Source of the DNA: Rhodobacter sp. 24-YEA-8 | GTDB taxonomy: Bacteria > Pseudomonadota > Alphaproteobacteria > Rhodobacterales > Rhodobacteraceae | DNA length: 64,000 nucleotides | NCBI RefSeq assembly: GCF_900105075.1 | Contig: NZ_FNSK01000001.1 | Location: 1,997,001 to 2,061,000, forward strand | Direction of reading: 5' to 3' | Part shown: positions 17,892 through 27,182 of the stretch, in pieces | Position numbering within the stretch: the stretch's first letter is position 1 | How the letters are laid out: each line of letters opens with the position of its first letter | Notes under the pieces: generated by a model | Databases searched by the model: none | Seen by the model: only the letters and a program-made list of their open reading frames with translations | Told to the model about the DNA's origin: nothing | Made by a program: the position numbers and the translations under genes

Positions 17892-19727
17892 ATGTTTATG
17901 AAGAAGAAGGCATTTGAGGACCTGTCCGTGCGCCTTTCGCGCCAGATGCAGAGATTCACGCTGGAAGAGCACGGCTCCATAGGGGCCGTCATGGTGTTCT
18001 TCTTCTTCCTGATGATCCTTCTTGGCGGCATCGCTGTCGATGTGATGCGTTTCGAGACCCAGCGTGTCGCGGTACAGAATACGCTCGACCGGGCGACACT
18101 GGCGGTTGCCAATATGAACTCGGCCCTCAGGACCGACGACGTCTATACCACGCGCGAGGCGAGAGCGCGGTTTATTGTCGCCGATTATTTCAGGAAGGCG
18201 GGCCTTCCCGACAATCTTGCCTATGTACGTCTCGATGACGGGATGAATTACCGCGTGGTGGAAGCGCGCGCCGATGTGCTGTCGCATAACATTTTCATGA
18301 ATCTCATGAATATTCCAACCCTCGAGGCCGTGAACACTTCGGTGGCAGAGCAGAAGATCACCGATATCGAGATCATGCTGGTGCTCGACGTGTCGGGTTC
18401 GATGGCAGGTGCCAAGATCAACAACCTGCGCGTGGCTGCAGCGGATTTCATCGACCAGGTGAAGGCCACGGATGACGAGAACCGCATCTCGATCGGTGTC
18501 ATCCCCTATAACGCGCAGGTGAATCTCGGCGATGAATTGCGGGCGCGCTACAATATCAGCGATCTGCACGGGGTCCGGCATTCGAACTGCGTCGAGCTCC
18601 CGATCGGGACCGACCGGGACAACATCTTCCAGACGCTGGCCCTGTCAACATCCCTGGAGATGCCGCTGATGACTGCGGCGGATACTGAGAACTCATCTGC
18701 GAACACTGACAGCTATTTCAACTGGCGGAATTCCAACCAGGCCACCCTCGAGAACAACGCCGCAAAACGCTGGTGCAACCCCAGCACCACGACGGAAATC
18801 ACTCTGCCGACCAAGAGCATCACCAGGGCGAAAGCCGGGATCCAGGCGTTGCAGGCCAGCGGCAATACCTCGATCCTGCTGGGAATGCGTTGGGCCACCG
18901 CCCTGTTGGATCCGGCCGCTCGCGACGTCTACGATTCCCTGATCTTTCGCCGCGTGATGGACGACGATATGGACGGCCGTCCCTTTGCATATAACAGCGC
19001 AAGCTCTGTCGATGAGGATGCGCTGAAAGTGATCGTTCTCATGACCGATGGCGAGCATGTGGCCCATAACCGCATCGCCGATGGCTATAAGACCGGCCCG
19101 GCGACCATCCGCTTTTCCTATCGCCCCAATGGCGCCAGGACCGATTCAACGGATACCGCGACGATCTGGCGTTCAACCGCAGGCGAATGGTCGGTCTTCT
19201 TTGAAAGCAAGGTGGGATCAAATGTCTGTAACAGCAAGCCTTTCTGGGTGCCATCAACGGGATCGTGGCAGAACCGTCCGCTCGGTCTGACAGATACCGG
19301 ATGCTTCAATCCGACCCGGGTCGTAAGGCCCGCTGACCCGGCCTATATCGCAACCTGGCAGGAGGTCTGGGCGTCCGTCAGGATGAACTATGCAGTGCTG
19401 CAGTTCTTCGCTCGTCCGCTCGGGGCAAACAACCAGACCAACCGCACCAACGTCTATAACGGTGTGCGCAAAATCCTCTACACCAGCTACGCCGATGCGG
19501 CCACGATGAACCGCCGCCTGGCCTCCAACTGCGACGCCGCCCGCAATGCCGGCATCCTTGTCTACGGCATCGCCTTCCAGGCGCCCGATGCCGGCAAGGC
19601 CGCCATCCAGAGCTGCACATCTACCCCCGCGTCGACCTATTACTTCGACGTAACCGAAACAGCGAAGATCCAGGACGCGTTCCGCCTGATCGCAACCAAT
19701 CTTAGCCAATTGAAGCTGACGCAATGA
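17892..19727 (+). CDS. Tad-type pilus/surface protein with VWA domain (TadG-like)
   Basis: About 611 residues. A short basic leader is followed by a hydrophobic pilin-like segment (GSIGAVMVFFFFLMILLGGIAVDVMRFE, about residues 27-55), the N-terminal Flp/TadE-G form of membrane anchor. A von Willebrand factor A domain follows, with the MIDAS motif MLVLDVSGSMAGAK (about residue 165) and a later IVLMTDGEH. The C-terminal half has paired cysteines and ends in the VWA-like YFDVTETAKIQDAFRLIATNLSQL. ATG 17892 or 17898 follows AGGGG. Such TadG-like proteins are exported and thought to work in Tad pilus assembly or adhesion. The three-gene set lacks the tadA/B/C and rcpA genes in this window. Confidence 0.88.
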   Translation: MFMKKKAFEDLSVRLSRQMQRFTLEEHGSIGAVMVFFFFLMILLGGIAVDVMRFETQRVAVQNTLDRATLAVANMNSALRTDDVYTTREARARFIVADYFRKAGLPDNLAYVRLDDGMNYRVVEARADVLSHNIFMNLMNIPTLEAVNTSVAEQKITDIEIMLVLDVSGSMAGAKINNLRVAAADFIDQVKATDDENRISIGVIPYNAQVNLGDELRARYNISDLHGVRHSNCVELPIGTDRDNIFQTLALSTSLEMPLMTAADTENSSANTDSYFNWRNSNQATLENNAAKRWCNPSTTTEITLPTKSITRAKAGIQALQASGNTSILLGMRWATALLDPAARDVYDSLIFRRVMDDDMDGRPFAYNSASSVDEDALKVIVLMTDGEHVAHNRIADGYKTGPATIRFSYRPNGARTDSTDTATIWRSTAGEWSVFFESKVGSNVCNSKPFWVPSTGSWQNRPLGLTDTGCFNPTRVVRPADPAYIATWQEVWASVRMNYAVLQFFARPLGANNQTNRTNVYNGVRKILYTSYADAATMNRRLASNCDAARNAGILVYGIAFQAPDAGKAAIQSCTSTPASTYYFDVTETAKIQDAFRLIATNLSQLKLTQ

Positions 19728-20314
19728 AATCCAGGTCCTTTTCTGTCGGTCGTCGCCTGCGCCGTCTCTGGCGTCGCGAAGACGGCGTGGCTTCGATCGA
19801 GCTCGCCTTCTGCCTGCCGGTCCTGCTGATGCTTTTCATGGCTTCGATGGAGGCCGGCCTCTTCATGGTGCGCAGCGCCATGCTTGATCGTGGTCTCGAT
19901 ATCGCGATCCGCGATTACCGGCTCGGGCATATGCGGAGTATGGATGCTGAACAGATCCGGAACCGGGTCTGCCAGTTCACGCTTGCAGTGGCGGATTGCA
20001 AGAACAACCTGAAGGTCTGGATCGAGCCGGTCAACACAAGCACCACGCCCTGGACCCTTCCGTCGCGCTTCGATCCCCGGACCGGCCAGCTTCGGGTGTT
20101 CTGTGGCGACCGCAACGATCCCCTGGTCTCGCCGATTCCCGGCACGGTTCCGGACGAGGCTCATGACCAGAACCGGATCATGCTGATCCGCGTCTGCGCG
20201 CTTGAGGATCCTATTTTCCCCTCGACCAGCTTCTCGATGCGCCTGACCCAGGACTCGGCCACCGGAAAATATGAGCTGGCCAGCGCAACGGTCGTTGTGA
20301 CCGAACCGATCTGA
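19724..20314 (+). CDS. TadE-family pseudopilin-like protein
   Basis: A 196-residue TadE/TadG-like protein. After a basic leader (RRLRRLWRREDG), the anchor begins at VASIELAFCLPVLLMLFMASMEAGLF, with the conserved glutamate of TadE-type processing sites. The remainder is extracytoplasmic, with four cysteines. Its ATG overlaps the preceding stop (ATGA), so it is co-translated with the VWA protein. Confidence 0.88.
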   Translation: MKSRSFSVGRRLRRLWRREDGVASIELAFCLPVLLMLFMASMEAGLFMVRSAMLDRGLDIAIRDYRLGHMRSMDAEQIRNRVCQFTLAVADCKNNLKVWIEPVNTSTTPWTLPSRFDPRTGQLRVFCGDRNDPLVSPIPGTVPDEAHDQNRIMLIRVCALEDPIFPSTSFSMRLTQDSATGKYELASATVVVTEPI

Positions 20315-20327
20315 GGAGATGCGCGTA

Positions 20328-20921
20328 ATGTTTTTCCTGTCCCGTAAAAAATTGCGGCAGTTCGCCAGGGACGAATCCGGTGTCATCATGACCGAATTCC
20401 TCATTGTCCTGCCCCTGTTGACCTGGACCATTATGGCCCTGGTGGTCTGGTGGGATACCTGGCGTACCATCAACGAGGGCCAGAAAGCCGCCTATGCCGT
20501 GGCCGATCTGGTTTCGCGTCAGAAGGAGGTGGACATGAACTTCATCAACGGCATGGAAACCGTGATGGAGGGGCTGATGGAGCGCCCGAACGTCATCTCG
20601 ATGCGCATCACATCGGTCAGATGGACCTATGACGAGATCAGAGAAACCGGCAGATATTCCATGATATTCTCGCGCTCGCCCAATGGAAAGTTGACCCCGC
20701 TGACAGCGAGTGACGTGAACAACGACCTCCGCCATCTGATCCCGGTGATGAATTCCGGCGAGTCGACCGTTATCCTTGAGACCTGGACCAAATACTATCC
20801 GGCCTTCGATGTCGGCATACCGGTGTCAGACTTCCGCAATTTCATCGTGACGAAGCCGCGCTTCTACCTCAGTGTCTGCCTGAGCGAGAACATGACCCCC
20901 TGCGAGAGCGCGGCGAGCTGA
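20328..20921 (+). CDS. TadE-family pseudopilin-like protein
   Basis: A 197-residue protein with the same plan as its neighbour: leader MFFLSRKKLRQFARDESG, anchor VIMTEFLIVLPLLTWTIMALVVWWDTW with the TadE-type glutamate, then an extracytoplasmic domain ending in a cysteine pair (CLSENMTPCE). GAGGAG lies nine bases before ATG 20328; the ATG at 20319 touches the ribosome site and is less likely. It is the last gene of a three-gene unit closed by the terminator at 20949. Confidence 0.87.
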   Translation: MFFLSRKKLRQFARDESGVIMTEFLIVLPLLTWTIMALVVWWDTWRTINEGQKAAYAVADLVSRQKEVDMNFINGMETVMEGLMERPNVISMRITSVRWTYDEIRETGRYSMIFSRSPNGKLTPLTASDVNNDLRHLIPVMNSGESTVILETWTKYYPAFDVGIPVSDFRNFIVTKPRFYLSVCLSENMTPCESAAS

Positions 20922-20948
20922 AAGACGTCGGGCCCGCTATGTCTTTGC

Positions 20949-20978
20949 AAAGGCCGCGCGCCTCCACGCGCGGCCTTT
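20949..20978 (+). terminator. Terminator of the tad-like operon
   Basis: A perfect 12-bp stem, AAAGGCCGCGCG-CCTCCA-CGCGCGGCCTTT, 28 bases after the last stop; the T-run is short. Confidence 0.85.
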
Positions 20979-21137
20979 CGCATCTTCGCCTGCTTCCCGG
21001 GCGAATATGGCGGGCGGGCTTTCGCGGGGCGCGCAGTCGGGTTAGTGTCCGCCACAGATCCTGCGCATGCACCCGCGCCGCCCTTACCCGCCTTATCCTA
21101 CATCCGCCCTCCTCTTCACCCCCAGGCAAGCCCGCAG

Positions 21138-21422
21138 ATGACACGCCTTCCGATCCTTCTTCCGCTCATCGCGCTTCTGGGCTGCGCGCCCTTTCCAGAG
21201 GTCGGCCCCCTGCCCGATGCCTCCGGCGCACCGCCCTCGCTTTTGCCGATGGACGAAGTGCTGGCGCAGGCGCCATCCGGGCGTATATCGGCGTCAACCG
21301 GTGAGGCTCTGGCCGCCCGCGCCGCCCGGCTGCAAAACCGCGCCAGGCTGATGCAGGGGCCGGTGCTTGACCCGGCCACCCGTGCCCGCCTGGCCGCGGC
21401 CATCGCGGCGGGCCGGGCCTGA
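21138..21422 (+). CDS. Small lipoprotein, hypothetical
   Basis: A 94-residue predicted lipoprotein. The signal sequence MTRLPILLPLIALLGC ends in a lipobox (LLGC). The mature part starts APFPEVGPLPDASG and has a helical, alanine- and arginine-rich C-terminus. The frame is open from 21045, but the upstream residues would place the signal internally. It lies 75 bases before hom; function unknown. Confidence 0.7.
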   Translation: MTRLPILLPLIALLGCAPFPEVGPLPDASGAPPSLLPMDEVLAQAPSGRISASTGEALAARAARLQNRARLMQGPVLDPATRARLAAAIAAGRA

Positions 21423-21496
21423 ACCTTCTCGCCGCCGTTGCGCCCGGCAAGGCCTTGGGCTAACACCCTGGGCGGAACAGCAATATGAGGCCTCCC

Positions 21497-22810
21497 ATGT
21501 CGAGCACGCCGTCTGAAACCGGACCCCTCCGTCTTGGGATTGCCGGCCTCGGCACTGTCGGCATCGGTGTGGTGAAAATCATCCAGCGCGAGGTCGAAAC
21601 CCTCGCCGCACGCGGCGGGCGCCCGCTGGTGATCACCGCCGTTTCCGCCCGGGATCCCAAGAAGAACCGCGATGCCGATCTCTCGGGCTATGCCTGGGAA
21701 ACCGACCCCGTTCAGCTGGCAAAACGCGATGATGTCGATGTTTTCATCGAGGTGATGGGCGGCCATGAAGGCGCGGCGAAAGACGCGACGGAAGCCGCGC
21801 TGGCGCTTGGCAAACATGTGGTGACCGCGAATAAAGCGCTGCTCGCGCATCACGGCCAGGCCCTGGCAGAACTGGCAGAAAAAACCGGTGCCGCCCTGCG
21901 GTTCGAAGCGGCTGTCGCCGGTGGCATCCCGGTGATCAAGGCCCTGACCGAGGGCCTTGCCGGCAACCGCATCAAACGCGTCATGGGCGTGATGAACGGC
22001 ACCTGCAATTACATCCTGACCCGGATGCAATCGGCCGGCCTGCCCTATGAGACCGTGTTCGAGGAAGCCCGCCAGCTGGGCTATCTCGAGGCCGATCCGA
22101 ACCTTGATGTCGGAGGGATCGATGCGGGGCATAAACTCTCGCTCCTGGCCGCCATCGCCTTTGGCACCCGTGTCAGCTTTGACAAGGTCGAGCTGGAGGG
22201 GATCGGCAATGTCTCGATCGACGATATCAACCTTGCCGATGATATGGGCTATCATATCAAGCTGCTGGGCGTGGCGCAGATGACCGGGCGCGGCCTGGAG
22301 CAGCGCATGACCCCGTGCCTCGTGCCGGCGGAAAGCCCGCTCGGCCAGCTTCAGGGCGGCACCAATATGGTCGTGCTCGAAGGCGATGCGGTCGGCCAGA
22401 TCGTGATGCGCGGCGCCGGGGCCGGCGAAGGCCCGACCGCCAGCGCGGTGCTGGGCGATGTGATCGATATCGCGCGCGGCTATCGCCGCCCGGTCTTCGG
22501 CATCCCCGCCACGCAACTGGCCGATCCGGTGGCGGCACGTTCGGCAACGCCCGCGCCCTATTATCTCAGGATGCGGCTCCAGGACAAACCCGGCGCCCTG
22601 GCCAAGGTTGCGACCTGCCTCGGCGAGGCCGGGATCTCGATCGACCAGATGCGCCAGATCAACCAGCCCGATGCCGATGACGGCGATGCGATTGTGCTGA
22701 TCGTCACCCATAAGGCGGCCCCTGCCGATGTGAGCCATGCCCTGTCGCAATTCAATGCGACCGGCGTACTGGTCGAGAACCCCGTCGCGATCCGCATCGA
22801 AGAAGTCTGA
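21497..22810 (+). CDS. hom: Homoserine dehydrogenase
   Basis: A 437-residue homoserine dehydrogenase, reducing aspartate semialdehyde to homoserine in the threonine/methionine pathway. The NAD(P) site is LGIAGLGTVGIGVVKI. The catalytic region reads VMNGTCNYILTRM and EADPNLDVGGIDAGHKLSLLAAIAFG. A C-terminal ACT domain (YYLRMRLQDKPGALAKVATCLGEAGISIDQM) predicts feedback control by an amino acid, usually threonine. ATG 21497 has GAGG upstream, so the ATG at 21485 is not preferred. The order hom-glpX-recJ is familiar in Rhodobacteraceae. Confidence 0.97.
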   Translation: MSSTPSETGPLRLGIAGLGTVGIGVVKIIQREVETLAARGGRPLVITAVSARDPKKNRDADLSGYAWETDPVQLAKRDDVDVFIEVMGGHEGAAKDATEAALALGKHVVTANKALLAHHGQALAELAEKTGAALRFEAAVAGGIPVIKALTEGLAGNRIKRVMGVMNGTCNYILTRMQSAGLPYETVFEEARQLGYLEADPNLDVGGIDAGHKLSLLAAIAFGTRVSFDKVELEGIGNVSIDDINLADDMGYHIKLLGVAQMTGRGLEQRMTPCLVPAESPLGQLQGGTNMVVLEGDAVGQIVMRGAGAGEGPTASAVLGDVIDIARGYRRPVFGIPATQLADPVAARSATPAPYYLRMRLQDKPGALAKVATCLGEAGISIDQMRQINQPDADDGDAIVLIVTHKAAPADVSHALSQFNATGVLVENPVAIRIEEV

Positions 22811-22911
22811 AAGTTCATCGCCGCCGCTGCTTTTGCGCTACCGCGCTTGCGGCAGGCGGCGGTGGCGGCTAAGCCTCGGGTTAACTCCACGCCATCAGGG
22901 ATATCCGCAAA

Positions 22912-23877
22912 ATGGCCGATCAGGCTCAGTTCCAGGACCGTATGCTCTCACTGGGCCTTGCCCGCGTTTCAGAGGCCGCCGCTTTGGCGTCCGCCCATCT
23001 GATCGGGCGTGGCGATGAAAAGGCCGCCGACCAGGCTGCGGTCAATGCGATGCGCGATCAGCTGAACACGCTTGATATCAAAGGCGTCGTGGTGATCGGC
23101 GAAGGCGAACGCGACGAGGCGCCGATGCTGTTCATCGGCGAAGAGGTCGGCACCGGGAACGGGCCGGAAATGGATATCGCGCTCGACCCGCTGGAAGGCA
23201 CCACGCTGACCGCAAAAGACATGCCGAACGCGCTGACCGTGATCGCGATGGCACCGCGCGGCACCCTGCTGCATGCGCCCGACGTCTATATGGAAAAGCT
23301 GGCCGTCGGCCCCGGCTACCGCCCCGGCGTGGTGACGATGGACATGACGCCCTCCGAGCGGATCTCGGCGCTCGCGGCTTCGAAAGGCGTTTCGACCGAA
23401 GACATCACCGCCTGCGTGCTGGAGCGCCCGCGCCATGAGGCCCTGATCGAGGAAATCCGGTCGACCGGCGCCTCGATCCGGCTGATCACCGATGGCGACG
23501 TGGCCGGCGTCATGCATTGCGCCGAACCGGAAGTGACCGGCATCGACATCTATATGGGGTCGGGTGGCGCACCCGAAGGTGTGCTGGCGGCCGCCGCGCT
23601 GAAATGCATGGGCGGGCAGTTCTTCGGCAAGCTCCTCTTCCGCAACGAGGATGAAAAATCCCGCGCCCGCAAGGCCGGTATCACCAATTTCGACCGCGTC
23701 TATACCCGCGACGACCTCGTGCGCGCCGATGTGATTTTTGCGGCGACCGGCGTGACCTCGGGCTCGCTCCTTTCGGGCATCAAGCGCGAACCGGGCTGGG
23801 TGACGACCGAGACGATCCTGATGCGGTCGAAAACCGGATCGGTGCGGCGCATGTCCTATCGCAGCCCGCTGCGGTAA
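22912..23877 (+). CDS. glpX: Class II fructose-1,6-bisphosphatase
   Basis: A 321-residue GlpX-type fructose-1,6-bisphosphatase for gluconeogenesis. Metal and substrate motifs are visible: VVIGEGERDEAPMLFIGEEVG, DIALDPLEGTTLTAK, GDVAGVMH and YMGSGGAPEGVLAAAAL. The length is normal. It follows hom by about 100 bases and ends before the repeat and hairpin at 23888-23967. Confidence 0.96.
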   Translation: MADQAQFQDRMLSLGLARVSEAAALASAHLIGRGDEKAADQAAVNAMRDQLNTLDIKGVVVIGEGERDEAPMLFIGEEVGTGNGPEMDIALDPLEGTTLTAKDMPNALTVIAMAPRGTLLHAPDVYMEKLAVGPGYRPGVVTMDMTPSERISALAASKGVSTEDITACVLERPRHEALIEEIRSTGASIRLITDGDVAGVMHCAEPEVTGIDIYMGSGGAPEGVLAAAALKCMGGQFFGKLLFRNEDEKSRARKAGITNFDRVYTRDDLVRADVIFAATGVTSGSLLSGIKREPGWVTTETILMRSKTGSVRRMSYRSPLR

Positions 23878-23887
23878 ACCGGGCCAG

Positions 23888-23967
23888 GGGGGCCAGCCCC
23901 CCTTCTCCCTGCGGGAGAATCCCCCCGGGATATTTAGAGACAGATGAATGCCATTTTCATCTGTCTC
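23888..23967. repeat. GC-hairpin plus CCGGGATATTT element, copy B, with terminator hairpin
   Basis: The parts follow the order seen at 13452: GGGGGGCCAGCCCCCC, CCCTGCGGG, CCCCCCGGGATATTT, then CAGATGAA. The end of the element forms a perfect 12-bp hairpin with following sequence (GAGACAGATGAA-TGCCATT-TTCATCTGTCTC, 23937-23967), which could terminate glpX transcripts. Confidence 0.75.
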
Positions 23968-24079
23968 CGGACCTTTCCGATGGCTTTCCGACAGGAGATC
24001 TGGTGTCGGCGCGGCCGGATCAGGCCCTGATCGCGCGCTTCGGCTCTCCACCTGCTAATCGGCGGTGAAAGTGACGCCT

Positions 24080-24536
24080 CTTGCGACCCTGTGAGCAGGC
24101 CCGTGGCGGCGTGGCTTACCTGTGGTCTCCGCTGACCTTGCCCTTGCTTTTATCCGGCGCGAGCTGGACACCGGGCCTGAACCTGCCTGTCTCTGTGTGA
24201 GTCGGGAAATGGTTTTTTTTTGCAGAGCTTTGCGCGTGGCCCGGGGCCCAGGAACGGGAACGGGGTCTCGTTCAAATAACTCAACACGCAGACTGTCGCT
24301 GAGGCTCTCGAGGAAGGCGTGTCCTGGTTCGGCTTTCCGGGCGCCATATTGCACCAGTCGATCTTACGGTCATCGGCGAAGGCCTGAACATGTTCCGGGT
24401 ACATCCGGTGTCCTTCCTCAACGAAGCCCAGCTCCTCCCTCGCCTCCGGCATCAGTTCAGGCCCGCCATCCTCTTTGGCCAGATGTTTGCGTTCCTGCTT
24501 GCGCATTTTCAATCGCTCGGGCCTGAGCCAGCCCAC
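24080..24536 (-). pseudogene. Decayed IS3-family transposase fragment
   Basis: Remains of an IS3-type orfB (DDE integrase-core) transposase on the minus strand. The piece LKMRKQERKHLAKEDGG (about 24480-24510) matches the basic linker before the catalytic core. RKIDWCNMAPGKPNQD (24324-24368) matches the family block of form xxWHYIAPGKPxQN. After a frameshift near 24320, AFLESLSDSLRVELFERDPV (from 24318 down) matches AFIESFNGRLRDELLNETLF. Around 60 residues of the catalytic core are missing between the first two pieces, so it cannot be active. Terminal inverted repeats were not identified. Confidence 0.75.
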
Positions 24537-25258
24537 TGGTCACAAGGAATAATGGATCGCTTACCTCGACCAGCCAGGGCGGCACAGTCGGGAGAGATGG
24601 TGGCGCAACCACAGGCACAACGCGTATGCTCACCCCAATCCTGGCCCATGATGGGGGGCCGATGTTCCGGCCAGGATATCCGCCCCGCTGCTGAGGTCCT
24701 GGCCGCCCTCTGCTGTACCAGGTCTCCGGCAATGCCGGTTTCCACGTTCGGCATGGCACCCCTTTGCGCATGGGCCGCCGCCCGCCCCTCAATCAGCAGG
24801 CCGCGCAGTTGCGGAAATTCGACGTTTTCAAACGGGCGCTGATCTCCGGTCGGAGCCCTGCAGTCGGATGCTATCCCGCGCATCCGCGCCTCGGACCGCC
24901 CCGCCGGCTCCGTCCTCATGCCCAGATGCACCCTGCGGATCCGGGCAAGTTCTTCGGTGACAACATGGGGCAGCCATTTCCCGGCATCCTCCACGGAAGT
25001 CACATAACGCGTCAGGCCATCGGACACGCGGGCACGATCAACGGTAAATTTATGAGAGATAGTATAAGTTTCCGACCGGGCCTCAGTGTGCAGAATCAGC
25101 TGCAGCACGTCGACAGGCGTGGATTGCCCGGCCACCCGTCCGCACCAGCAGAACACGTTCCCGCCGCAGGCCTCCGCCGCCGCATCTGAAATGACCGAGA
25201 TCGCCGGATCTCCCCGAACACCCTTGAACCCGGCCCCGTTTTCCGCCAGCCATGAAGC
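24537..25258. other. Degenerate stretch before recJ
   Basis: About 720 bases. A 215-codon minus-strand frame (24509-25156) is open, but I recognise nothing in it and its composition does not look clearly coding. The stretch is probably more debris from the insertion that separated glpX and recJ, plus the recJ control region. Confidence 0.45.
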
Positions 25259-27007
25259 ATGTCACAAGATCATGCATTTCTGGGTGTCGCGGCCTCTCTG
25301 AACGGGCGTCGCTGGGTTGGACCTGACGCAGCCGCAGAACGGCTTGCCGAGGCGATGGGGCAACAGACCCGCCTGCCATTGCCGCTTTGTCGCATTCTGA
25401 CCGCCCGGGGCATTGCCGCCGAAAACGCAGAGGCCTTTCTCAATCCGCAACTGCGCGATCTGCTGCCCGATCCGCGCCGGCTGAAGGATATGGAAAAAGC
25501 GGCGGCGAGATTTCTGGCCGCACTTCAACGGCGCGAGAAAATCGCGGTTTTCGCCGATTATGATGTCGATGGCGGGTCTTCGGCTGCGCTGCTCCTGATC
25601 TGGCTGCGCGAAATGGGGCATCAGGCAACCCTCTACATTCCCGACCGCATCGATGAGGGCTATGGCCCTAATATACCCGCGATGCAGGCGCTTGCGCGCG
25701 ACCATTCTCTGATCATCTGCGTCGATTGCGGCACGCTCAGCCATGATCCTGTGGCCGCTGCCCGGCCCGCCGATGTGGTGATCCTCGATCACCACCTTGG
25801 GGCCGAGACCCTGCCGGAGGCGCTCGCGGTGGTGAACCCGAACCGCCAGGATGAGGATGGCAGCCTTGCCCATCTCTGCGCCGCAGCGGTCGTCTTCCTC
25901 ATGCTGGTCGAAGCCGGGCGCCAGCTGCGGGAAACGGGCCATAAAGGCCCGGATCTTATGGGGTTTCTCGATCTCGTAGCCCTCGCAACCGTGGCGGATG
26001 TTGCCCCATTGACAGGCGTGAACCGTGCCTTTGTCCGCCAGGGTCTCAGGGTGATGGCGCGACGCGACAGGGTGGGCCTGCGCGCGCTTGCCGATGTTTC
26101 CCGCATGGATCAGGCGCCGACGGCCTATGCGCTCGGCTTTCTGCTGGGCCCGCGCATCAATGCCGGTGGCCGGATCGGCGAAGCGGATCTTGGCGCCAGA
26201 CTGCTTGCCACCGCCAGCGAGACCGAGGCTCTTGCTCTGGCGAGACGGCTGGATGATCTGAACACGGAACGTCGCGAGATTACCGACCGCGTGCGTGAGG
26301 AGGCCCTCGCACAGGCCGAGGCGCGCGGCACAGAGGGGCCGCTGGTCTGGGCCGCTGGTGATGGCTGGCATCCCGGCGTCGTCGGCATCGTCGCCGCCCG
26401 GCTGAAAGAGGCGACCGGCCGGCCGGCCGTGGTGATCGGCTTCGACGGAGATCACGGCAAGGGCTCGGCCCGCTCCGTACCCGGGGTCGATCTCGGTGCC
26501 TCGATTCACCGGATCGCCGCCGAGGGATTGCTGGAGAAAGGCGGTGGCCACAAGATGGCGGCAGGGCTCAGCCTGACCCGCGCCATGCTGGAACCCGCCA
26601 TGACGCGACTCGCCGAATTGCTGTTGCGGCAGGGCGCCGGCGGAACCGGCCCCGAGATGCTGCGAATCGACTCGATCCTGCTGCCCGAGGCGGCAAATGT
26701 CGAATTCGTCGAACAGATTGCGCAGGCCGGTCCGTTTGGGGCCTCCGCACCGTCGCCGCGATTTGTGATTCCCTCCGTCGCGTTGCAGGGCCGCAGAATC
26801 GGCAGCTCGCATCTGAAACTCACCATCCGGGGTCAGGCCCAGGGCCCCGAAATCATGGCTTTTGGCGCTTTTGACGGCCCGTTGGGGCCACAGTTGGAGA
26901 ACAGCGGTCACCGGCTTTTCCACCTTGCGGGACGCCTGGAGATCAACACCTGGGGCGGAAAATCCAGGGTTCAGCTGCGTCTGGAGGATGCCGCAGCAGC
27001 TGATTGA
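25259..27007 (+). CDS. recJ: Single-stranded-DNA-specific exonuclease RecJ
   Basis: A 582-residue RecJ, the 5'-3' single-strand exonuclease of recombination and mismatch repair. DHH-family motifs occur in order: VFADYDVDGGSSAALL, IICVDCG, VILDHHLG, and the DHHA1-type LLEKGGGHKMAAGLSL. The usual family motif II/III GS following D-Y-D-V-D-G is kept. The C-terminal OB-fold domain is present (LKLTIRGQAQGPEIMAFGAF). The length is normal and the start ATG at 25259 fits relatives. It is followed 100 bases later by tRNA-Glu. Confidence 0.95.
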   Translation: MSQDHAFLGVAASLNGRRWVGPDAAAERLAEAMGQQTRLPLPLCRILTARGIAAENAEAFLNPQLRDLLPDPRRLKDMEKAAARFLAALQRREKIAVFADYDVDGGSSAALLLIWLREMGHQATLYIPDRIDEGYGPNIPAMQALARDHSLIICVDCGTLSHDPVAAARPADVVILDHHLGAETLPEALAVVNPNRQDEDGSLAHLCAAAVVFLMLVEAGRQLRETGHKGPDLMGFLDLVALATVADVAPLTGVNRAFVRQGLRVMARRDRVGLRALADVSRMDQAPTAYALGFLLGPRINAGGRIGEADLGARLLATASETEALALARRLDDLNTERREITDRVREEALAQAEARGTEGPLVWAAGDGWHPGVVGIVAARLKEATGRPAVVIGFDGDHGKGSARSVPGVDLGASIHRIAAEGLLEKGGGHKMAAGLSLTRAMLEPAMTRLAELLLRQGAGGTGPEMLRIDSILLPEAANVEFVEQIAQAGPFGASAPSPRFVIPSVALQGRRIGSSHLKLTIRGQAQGPEIMAFGAFDGPLGPQLENSGHRLFHLAGRLEINTWGGKSRVQLRLEDAAAAD

Positions 27008-27107
27008 GAATTTTGTTATTTTTCCTCTTGTGCATCCTGTGAGCGCCGACTAAACACCGCCTCACAGAGACGCTGGGACGAAAAAGAACAGCGGCGAAGA
27101 AGAAAGT

Positions 27108-27182
27108 GGCCCGTTCGTCTATCGGTTAGGACGTCAGGTTTTCAACCTGAAAAGAGGGGTTCGACTCCCCTACGGGCTGCCA
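27108..27182 (+). tRNA. tRNA-Glu (anticodon TTC)
   Basis: A full cloverleaf can be drawn: acceptor GGCCCGT/ACGGGCT (one G-U), anticodon stem TCAGG/CCTGA with loop TTTTCAA giving anticodon TTC, T-arm AGGGG-TTCGACT-CCCCT, and an encoded CCA. The 3' end is the integration site of the mobile element at 27168-35421; the element's core repeat restores the tRNA sequence, so the tRNA stays intact. Confidence 0.96.

Noticed and set aside
24509..25156. A 215-codon minus-strand frame before recJ
   Set aside because: No recognisable domain, atypical composition, and it overlaps IS debris. Long chance frames are common in GC-rich DNA.
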